From Ilex aquifolium (lineage: Eukaryota > Streptophyta > Magnoliopsida > Aquifoliales > Aquifoliaceae), in assembly GCA_951799425.1 (NCBI GenBank), contig OX637397.1, forward strand, positions 20,031,064-20,095,063: a stretch of 64,000 nt of DNA. Direction: 5' to 3'. The notes beneath the pieces were generated by a model. It ran no database searches. It was not told where the DNA came from and saw only the letters and a list, made by a program, of their open reading frames with translations. Positions 55,480 to 64,000 of this stretch are shown here, in pieces (positions within the stretch are counted from its first letter, which is position 1; every line of letters starts with the position of its first letter). Both the position numbers and the translations under genes were made by a program.

Positions 55480-57650
55480 GACCCATCTACGGTGCTTGGA
55501 TCATCAATATGACATACATATCGCACTCATACCCATTATTTTGTACAGGCGTCCAGCTTGGAGAAATAATAGGCCATTCATGTATTTTTTCAACCTCGAG
55601 GGTCAACTCAACAGTAAGATGATATAGCACCATCACCTATTCAAGTAAACAATACAGTGAAATGACAAGTACTTCATTACACCAGTCCTAATTCATTTGG
55701 GTGGTACAAACTTTATCATTTTTTTTGTCTGCCTAAGTCGCTTCAGTTTCCTTCGACTATTAGGCAAATGATTGAGAAGCATGACTTCCTTATTTTCAAT
55801 ATCTACTACAGTGAGGTACCAATGACTATTGACATCATTTAGTAGTAGATATATTTACAACAGCACAAATGTAATACAATGATCAATGAGCGCACGCGCG
55901 CGCGAGCACACACACACATATAGCATGATTAATAAGAATGACCTATCTAAAACAATCAGAATGTCAAATCTTATCACAATTTTTAATGTCGTCAATGCAC
56001 AACTATAACTCTCCCTCATATGTTTGTCTAAGACATTTTTTCGTTTTCACTTTCATTGCAATTGATGCTTGCTACCAAAACCATTTATTAAGTATACACG
56101 ATTAACAAACATATATATTGAGAATCACATTTTTTTTTTTTATCATAGCCCAACAATGAGGAGTATAAATAGTTTACCAAAAATCAAGTTGGGAAGTACA
56201 ATCTGGCCATTTGTGTGGTGCTATTGATCTTTACATCGGGTGACATAATGCAATGCACCATACTCCTATTAAAAAGGACAAAAAAAAGAGTTATTGGTTA
56301 TTGTCATTAACATACTGCTTTGGCACAATAATTGAACTTAGTATTCATTCAAAGGCAATCAACTTACATCTTCATCTATACACATCGTTTCACGTAAGGA
56401 TTGTATTTCCTTCCAATGCGCTTGATATTGGGTGTCCTTGAAAGTAACAAGGATCTATCTACATATAAAATGGTGTCAATTTCTCAATTAGTTAATAACG
56501 TACCAATTATGATAAAAGTATCTCATTTAATAAATTATGGATTTACTTACGATTTATCCAACAAAGTTTCCATTATGTATTATCATATTGCATTCTCGTG
56601 GCTAGCATTAACTATTGTTATATGAGAGTACACCTCTGGAATATCTACAACATCTTCATCTTGTCATGTTATGAACACAATTATCCAAGATTACCAGTAA
56701 GGTGTTTACTAGTCAATTATCCAAACAATAAAAAAAATTTATAAAATAATTCACTCACGCCGCAATCATCGTCAACATTTATGGTTCCGTCTTCCTCACC
56801 TCCTTCATTGTCATTACCGTCCTCCTAATCTCATTCATTGTTTTTCACTTCCTCACCTCCTTCATTGTCATTATCTCCCTCCTCATCTCCTTCATTGTTA
56901 TTCTCTTTTTCTTTAACACCTTCTGATTTGTTGTAGATGGCGTTGACTCGGTCAGATAAATTTTTTAAGAATTCCTTCATAGTAGAATGCTCGACATCTA
57001 CCATAACGGACAAATCTCGATAATTTGATATGATTGCAGCCTGTCTCACCTCTACTCTAGATAGTCTTGAATCAAAATCCTGAACAAATGAACAATTTGT
57101 GAACAAATGAACAATCTTGATTGGATATTGCATAATATAAATGTAACACCCCGAATTTTCTTTTATATATTTATAGAGATAAATATATAGTAAATAATAT
57201 TTGTAAAGATGTAGATATATGTAGTGACATAAAAATAAACCGTAGGAATAAATGCTATGGAGACAATTTGATTGGGAAGTTACGTGTCGAAGATGTTTAA
57301 ACTTGGAAAGGGTGATTAGACAAGTTTCTAAAAGTTTGTAGGTCAAAATAATGATTCCATTGAATCCGGAAGGTCGAAGAACATTGGGAGTGGTAATATG
57401 GATGTATTGGAAGTTAGGAAGTGTCTCGGAGTTAAAATACACTTTAGCGAGAATTTGGGTAAAAATGGGTTTTGAACACTACTTAGTGTTTTGGCCATAA
57501 CTTTTTATCCTTAAGTCCAATTGACCTGAAATTTTTACAGTAGATAGTAAAAATCTAGGGCTACAAAAGTATGTCTCATGAAAATTTTCCAATTCGACCT
57601 CTAAATGGGTCAAAATTGCATTGGAAGTTGAAACAAAAATCTGGCAGTCA

Positions 57651-57770
57651 AATCGTACCGGTACGCGTACCAGTACGCTGAACTCCAGAAGCTAAATCGT
57701 ACCGGTACCCGTACCGGTACGCTGGACTCCAGAAGCTCAACCGTACCGGTACGCGTACCGGTACGCCCGA
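57651..57770. repeat. three tandem units built on a palindrome
   Basis: Units of about 47 bases, each with ACCGGTACGCGTACCGGT or a one-base variant, separated by CTGRACTCCAGAAGCTMAA. The third copy is a perfect palindrome of at least 24 bases (57741-57766 region). It lies 45 bases upstream of the TATA box of the solo LTR. Confidence 0.85.
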
Positions 57771-58496
57771 TAGAAACCAGCCCGATCCGACTGCGGGTCT
57801 TTCTCCATTTCTTCCACTATAAATACTTAAGGCCGACTATTTGAGCCCCATTTTAGCCTTCTAAACCCTAGGCACCTTTAGAGAGAAAGAGAGGGAGATA
57901 AGAACATCAAAGATAAGGAGAGATCCACCATTTTAGAAGATTAAAACCCTAGATTTCTAAGATTTCACTTCTCTACTCATTCTCTTTTCTTCCATTCTTC
58001 ACCCACTCTCACCCAAATCTTTTGAAAACCCTAGGGAGGGGGAATTAAAAGGAAAAGAAAGGAAAGCAAGAAGGTCTTGAAGTTTGGGTATTTGGCTAAA
58101 ACTCTTGAGCATTGAGGTAGGGGATTTCTTCTCTTTCTCTTACATTGATGTTAGGGTTAATAAATATGTATGTTTTGATTCTTAATGATATATATTTGCT
58201 ATGACTTCATTGTTTCTTGGTTCTTTTGCAATTGTTAACATGTTTTACACAAAGTTAGGGTTGAATACCCATGAAATCCCTCTTTTGTTTGAAAAACCCT
58301 AGTTTTCAAGAGTGATGGGTTTTCCGCTTGAACTCTTCCTTTATTCTTGATTTCAAAATCATAGTGTTTTGTGTTGAGTAATAAAATGATATTGTTGTGA
58401 TCTCTTGCATTTTCTTTGTTGGTTATTGAAAATGTCACATGCTTAAATTGGGGATTTTTAAGATATTCTTGTAAATTGTGAAATTGGGTTTGGTAT

Positions 58497-60642
58497 TGTC
58501 ACGCCCCGAATTTCCACAAACCCAGGGAGTGAGTGAAAAAGAAGAAGAAAAGTAAATGAAAGGTTATTAGGTTGGATAAATTGATTTCTCATTCATTTCC
58601 CACGTTTTCCCAAAGTTTTTCAAGCCATTTTTATTCCATTGTTAGCCTATTCCTTCAAGGTTTCTAAACCCCCCTTTTGACACCACTCCCACCTATTTAA
58701 AATGTGTTTTACACACTTAACAAGTCTTTTAATTTTTCATAAAATTTTGACATAACCTCCTTTGTTTTCCAAGCCTTTTTCCCACCTAATATTCACAATT
58801 TTCATATGCATAAATATATCACAACCCACCCTCACTCGGTGGCCACAATCCATGTAAATTAAACATACATCCCTTGTTCTCAACATACACATCTAATTGC
58901 CCCAATATACACATATGATACTCATTAAATAAAGACATCCAACATATCAATTGGGTTTACACCCTTACACTTTAAAATAACCCAAGGTCTATAATCTATT
59001 ACTTTTCCAAATTGAAATACAAGTCATTTGGGCTTATGCCCATACATACAAAATATGCCTCAAGGGCCAAATATCCATTCAAGCCCCTTTTCTCTCCTTC
59101 ATTTAAGACTTACTCAAGTCTCAAGTACCGGGAGCCTCATCTGTAATATGATATCCCACGAATGGGTCAGCTCAAACGCTGGTATGACAAAATACTAATG
59201 CTAGGAACAAATTTAAGGCGTGGCATGTGCAAGTGTACATTTTAAAAGCTACAACCCCGTAATCCCTCAATACTATGCAATGTCAATATGTATGACACAC
59301 CCATGCAACTCTATGGCACCCATGTCTCGCTTCACGGTCCGCCCCCGTCAGCCCGCGAGTACTGTCATTGGCCAAATTTTGGGTTTTTCACCACAGGATC
59401 TACACCCTCATAATGCATAGCACCAAGTGCTCAACCCACACTATGTTCCAAGGACTCATGTATGCCAAGATGCTATGATTTTTCTCAATGTAAATTCTAT
59501 GAAACATTTCATCAAACACTTGGCGTATAACTTAAAATATGCCCCCTTTATAAAGTAAAATTCATAACACTTTATCTACATGAATGTGAGGCACAATTCA
59601 ATGAATTAAACATGTGATCATATTTCATGTTCATTACTTTCACAATTTCTCAAAGAAATACAAATACACAAATTACCAATTCATGGAATAAATCATAACT
59701 CTCAAACCACAAGAGTTTCTCTACATAAACATAAGGTAGAATATGATAATTCAACACATAAGCAATATACACCTTAATCATAGCAACAAATTGTCAAGAC
59801 ATTCAAATAACACAAAAGTACTTAAGTCATTAACTCTAAGTTTTCAAAGCAACTACCAACTAAATGATTTTCTAACATCAAGTAAACACCTAAATCATTC
59901 AATCTACACATGGAAAGGCAAGAAAACTTAAATCTATTCCCAACTTAGTAAAACATCATACCTAGAATGGTTTTTCTCAAACCAAGAGAGTTGTGTTCGC
60001 TTTATAGCCGAACCGATCGGTGAGAATCTAGCTCTTATTGAGAGGAACAACTTCTTAGAAGGAAGTCTTGCAAGAATCTTGACCTAAGATTGAGTTTTGG
60101 TGGCTTGAAGCTTGAAGAACTTAGGGTTTTTCTTCTCTTTTCCTCCAAAAACGTGTACTGCTCTATCTCAGACCAAAAACACTGATATTTTTACACTAAA
60201 GGTCTGTATTTATAGTGGAGGGCAAATGGGCAAAATGACCCTTTTGCCCTTGATGAATCCGGGACCCCGTTACACTACAACTCGTCCCGAAACGCCTCAA
60301 TTCGACATTTTATTTTAGCCAAAGTTCTTAAAATTATTTTAAATGAAAATTTTCAAAAAAATATAGTTTTGATAGTGGCCGAGTTTGGCCGGTCCCACCT
60401 AGGCCACCCGAGATACCCTTTTTGTCCAAATTTTGAAACTGTTTCCGTTTAGGCTCAAATTCACACAGTAGGTGTATTTTAACATTCTAAGCATGTTTCT
60501 CTTCTATGGAATATTCAAATTATGCTCCTAAACATGACCTACGCATAAATAATGCATATGTAGTACTCTACGGCAAATGATGCATGAATAGTGTCCTACC
60601 GGCAAAACTGAAAATTTTATCTTCAGTTTTCAGATCTCTACA
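58497..60642 (-). mobile_element. second LTR-like insertion, reverse orientation
   Basis: Left end TGTCACGCCCCGAATTTCC; right end ...CAGATCTCTACA. Flanking 5-mers GGTAT (58492-58496) and TGTAT (60643-60647) match at 4 of 5. On the minus strand a TATA box CACTATAAATACAG is at about 60219-60206. No coding domain. It appears to be a solo LTR of a related Gypsy family inserted head-on in the 57142-61663 LTR. Confidence 0.6.
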
Positions 60643-62739
60643 TGTATTGTATCTCTAATGAGTGTGGGATGACCATGGGTGGCCTTTGACGAGATATCGT
60701 AGAGTGGGTAGACGTGTTGCTTGCTCCGTGGGGGTTGGCATTTCTCCTACCGCTCGTAGTGGGGTTAGTGCTTTGGTAAGACTAAACCGCTATTGCTCAT
60801 GGGTGCCGTGTAAGAGGGTTAGTATACTAATGCCTGGGTTAGATACGTCTCTGCCATTGGTGTGGCATACGCCCTTCCTAAATGATGGATATCTTTGATA
60901 AGATTTGTGTGGGTGTGTGTGGGTTAGATATTACTCAATGTGTCGATTCATGGGGTTTGCCTTACATCATGTTTGAGATACATATACATATTGATGGATT
61001 GTTATATTGTTGTGGAAAATGGTTTCCTACAAGGACTTGTGGGAGTATGGGATTCCACAAGGTCTTGTGGGAAAATGGTTTATATTTTGGAAAATGGATA
61101 TGTATTGGATTTTGGTTTCTTTTACTGTTTATGTAAATTACTGTTGCTACCTAAACTTGAGATCTATTTAAATGTTCTGGTTTTACCTCAAAAATTATAT
61201 ATGTTAATTGTGAAATGAGACCGACCGTTTTATATCTTTATAAACCTTGTTTGAGTTGGGAAGATTTTGCTACAGAGCTTCGTGCTCATCCCCTACAAAT
61301 TACATTTTTCAGATTTGGTGCTAGAGGAGGATCTCGGCATCGACGAGTCAGGGCATTAGGAGGCTCCACTCGAGGGGAACTTAGATCCCGAGGTGGATAT
61401 GTAGAGATGTAGCTTCTTTTGTACTAGACTAGGTTATTATTTTGGATACTGTAAGGTCTAGTTTCTTTTGCTATTCCGCTGTGCTACTTTAATTAATTTT
61501 TGAGATGTAAATGCCATGGTTGGGCATATTCTTTTGGATAATGATGTAAATATTTTATGGATGATGAATGAAGTTTAATTTATTTATGGATGATATTAGT
61601 GCTCTCATGATGTAAATGGTTTTAGTATGTAATGCCGTCCATGGTGTGTTTTGGGGCGTTACAATAAATGGTACTGATGACTGTGTATTGCGTAATACAT
61701 ATACCTCCGATGCTACCCCTAGAACAACTACTTTTGCTTCAACGCATTCCTAAGTCGACAGCCGGTGATGGCACACATCGTAAACCGTGAAATTAATATA
61801 AGTCAAGCATTCAAAACATATTTCAAAATCTTTTAGATCACATCAATATACTAAATAAAATATTTTGTTGTAATGATCTGATGAAAACATCTTACTTTGT
61901 CATTTTAATATCTGCCTAACTCTTTTAGCCGCTCAAGGCGTGCACTTATTTTTATGTCATCTCATTCTCCAATGCGGGAGCAGGGTCATGATACCAATGG
62001 AATTCCACCTCCTCCACCATAGGTGTGACGCGCTCAAAGAAGAAAATCTAGTTAGATCGAAATAAAAAACTAATTATCGGTGTAAAGAATCAAAGTGCAT
62101 GGAAGACATTGATGAGAATAATATGTCTCTATGAGGAGAATAATGCAACCATTGATATTATTGCGAGGAACCATCTTGTAGTCATGTACCACCGGAATTA
62201 TGTAGTCAAATACAAACTGGGTCCAATTCTTAGTCTTCAAAGATGCGACGTTTAATACAATGGGAAATAGTGAGTTACTGATTTCACTTTTCATCGTGGG
62301 GCACAAAAAAACCCCAATAACAAACAAAACAAAGTATTTCTGAATTTTTTATGAATTTTCTTCCATTTGCTTTAGTTTCTACCCTATCTTAATCAACGAC
62401 AAATGCATTTTTCCTTTGAAAATATTCTTCACAATATTGGTTGTTCTCGATGGGGAGCCATTGGTCTCCAATTCATCCCCTCCACAATGTAACCCCAATA
62501 TATACTCCACATTCTCGAGACAACATTTTATAGATTTCTTGAATACATTAAACAAACATGATTTTGGATCAAATTGTTCAAGTAACCACCCACATAGCCC
62601 CTTCTTAACATTGTGCATCTTCAAACTTAACAAACACCCCAATCTAATTTCTGTGACCCCTCATTTTTATTCATCTGTTAATGATCCAATTGCGTTTATT
62701 ACCTTTTGTGGTGAGCATTGGGTTCCAAACATATGCTGA

Positions 62740-64000
62740 AAAAGTGTTTAATAGTATTACAATGAGTGAGTCAAAGAAGTATTGAAATTGTTGAATGTAA
62801 TGCTTAAAAACAAAATGTGAGTTTGCCATTAATTTTGTACTAAAGCGCTTGAGGATGCAATCCTTTGGCGCGTTCGATGCTGTACTTATTGTCCTGCTTC
62901 GATTTTCCTCTTCTTCACCCTGTACAATGCACTATGTTGTTAGCATAATACAATATAATCGTAGTATCCCAAAAAATTCAACAAAAGTACTTACATTATT
63001 GTGATTGTATTCAACAAACTGATGACCTGCCAAATATAGTTGTGTCGTGGTCAGTAAACAATATAGATAAACCAAATAATCACAGCTTGATCCTAACTCA
63101 CGTAATAAAACTCTCAAACCGATAATAATATATATAATATCTAGAAACAACCATGTTTTAAATGGATTTAAGAATGAAAAATGTATATATACAAAATCCA
63201 AGCACTTTTACTTCAAGATTTGTCTATAGTACATTGCTTACTAAACAAACGTAGTAAGAGAGAAAAGAGTATGTTTCAAAGCAATGTCAATTAAAAAAGT
63301 AATTGAATAAAATTCACCTCTTCAAAATTGGGTTGAATATATAAAACTTAAACCCTAAACCTAAATATTTTTGTAAAAAAATAAATAACGTCTAAGCAAG
63401 GCAAAAATTTATGAAGCATTTGTCTTGTTACCTAAAAGGCATTCTCTAGATTACAGTCATGGGAAATTCACAGGACGAAAATTCAACCCTAAAGCCAAAA
63501 TTATTTATCCAGATTATTTACCAAAGCTCACACCCGTGCCTGGAGGCATTATAACACAAAATAAAAAAGCCGACAATTCAAGGCCACTGGTTCAATGAAA
63601 AGAAAAAAATTTACAAAGTAAAGAAAAAAATGTTTCATGGCTTCTTGTTCAAAATGTCCAACTACTTGAGTTAATAATTGAAGTTTGCAACTAAAAGTGA
63701 CCATCAATACTATGACCAACAAACCCAAAATCATGCAGTAAAAACAATCAAGATTTGCGATGCATTTTTTCTAAAGAACAAAATCAATTAGCATATTGGC
63801 GTGAAGGGTCCATATACATTAAACATTGACAAAAGTGACAGATATCATTCAAATATTTTTTAATAGCATTTCAATTTTCACACCAAGATTTAAATATGGT
63901 ACTAAATCTTGTAAATCATGCCATAAGTAACATGCATGTATACAAATTTCAAACCCTTGTAGTGAATAGATTAAGGAGTCATTGAGAGCCTTAATCTTTA
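62740..64000. other. AT-rich non-coding end of window
   Basis: Upstream of the N-terminal exon of the minus-strand Ulp1-type gene; no gene, terminus or RNA recognised. Confidence 0.45.

Larger units (their letters stand above)
57142..61663 (+). mobile_element. long solo LTR (Gypsy type) with a nested LTR-like insertion
   Basis: Starts TGTAACACCCCGAATTTTC and ends TTTTGGGGCGTTACA, flanked by a perfect 5-bp duplication ATAAA (57137-57141, 61664-61668). No gag or pol. A TATA box CACTATAAATACTTAAGG is at about 57816 and a transcribed leader with AAACCCTAG motifs follows. Removing 58497-60642 leaves about 2.4 kb, in the size range of long Gypsy (Tekay-like) LTRs. It inserted into an intron of the minus-strand Ulp1-type gene. 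Recombination between two LTRs would explain its solo state. Confidence 0.82.
55480..62735 (-). pseudogene. Ulp1-type (C48) protease gene of a transposon, copy 2
   Basis: A minus-strand relic. N-terminal exon 62735-62379: MFGTQCSPQKVINAIGSLTD, two stops, then LKMHNVKKGLCGWLLEQFDP and VEYILGLHCGG, the region that precedes Ulp1 domains in plant transposons (DUF1985-like). Next, 62327-62070 has VLNVASLKTKNWTQFVFDYI and NNINGCIILLIETYYSHQ. A coiled-coil acidic exon (57079-56831) has RVEVRQAAIISNYRDLSV and an EGDEEGDNDNEGGEE tail. The catalytic part has NSHWYLTVVDIENKEVMLLN (about 55825-55766) and YECDMYVILMIQAP (about 55532-55491). A usually Asp position reads Asn (LLN) and the Gly after the Cys is Asp, so it is probably inactive. 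A solo LTR at 57142-61663 interrupts it. Confidence 0.72.

Noticed and set aside
56831..57442. 203-codon minus-strand frame as a single gene
   Set aside because: Its first third reads through the solo LTR starting at 57142 and an intron; only 57079-56831 is plausible exon of the Ulp1-type gene.

Overview
The window is nuclear DNA of a flowering plant. Evidence: one intron-rich ordinary gene, GT..AG introns, all the main plant transposon orders, and two fragments of plastid genes (rps4, psaA). The species cannot be told from the sequence. Nearly all coding potential is transposon-derived and decayed. The only ordinary host gene I can support is an ASCH-domain protein on the minus strand. Its seven recognisable exons are spread from 37485 down to 8666, and its introns of 5.4, 15.3 and 6.9 kb are full of mobile elements.

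Layout. 1-5846: decayed Copia retrotransposon (plus strand) cut by a hAT element (1-1129), a plastid rps4 fragment (3961-4182) and a PIF/Harbinger-like element (4532-5634), ending in a 137-bp LTR. 6091-7168: three small hAT MITEs of one family, one nested in another. 8666-37485: the ASCH gene. Intron 6 holds a nearly intact gag-only LTR retrotransposon (9105-12061) and a LINE scrap. Intron 4 holds a deep nest: a PIF-like element with one end missing (from 16181), containing a small hAT (16525-27214), containing another hAT (16639-26799), which contains three more copies of its own superfamily (16769-18316, 18715-24438, 24520-26050). The middle one encodes a five-domain-region transposase on four exons, broken by two stops. 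Intron 4 also has a TRIM-like relic; intron 1 has a 4.9-kb Tat-like Gypsy derivative with gag but no pol.

37573-64000: transposon territory. It contains a GRF zinc-finger element fused to plastid psaA, a tRNA-derived SINE, a Helitron (38816-41291), a PB1-like MULE exon, and two Ulp1-protease (C48) transposon genes on opposite strands. The plus-strand one is interrupted by a hAT whose transposase has one premature stop (43683-47758). The minus-strand one is interrupted by a long solo LTR (57142-61663) that itself holds another LTR-like insertion. A non-autonomous CACTA element lies at 53000-55059.

The genes do not form a pathway. The organising theme is insertion history: target-site duplications give the order of many insertions. 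The points most worth checking are the self-nesting hAT family with tandem tRNA-like modules and a conserved outward-facing first exon with splice donor, the gag-only retrotransposon, and the 29-kb ASCH gene that tolerates this load.
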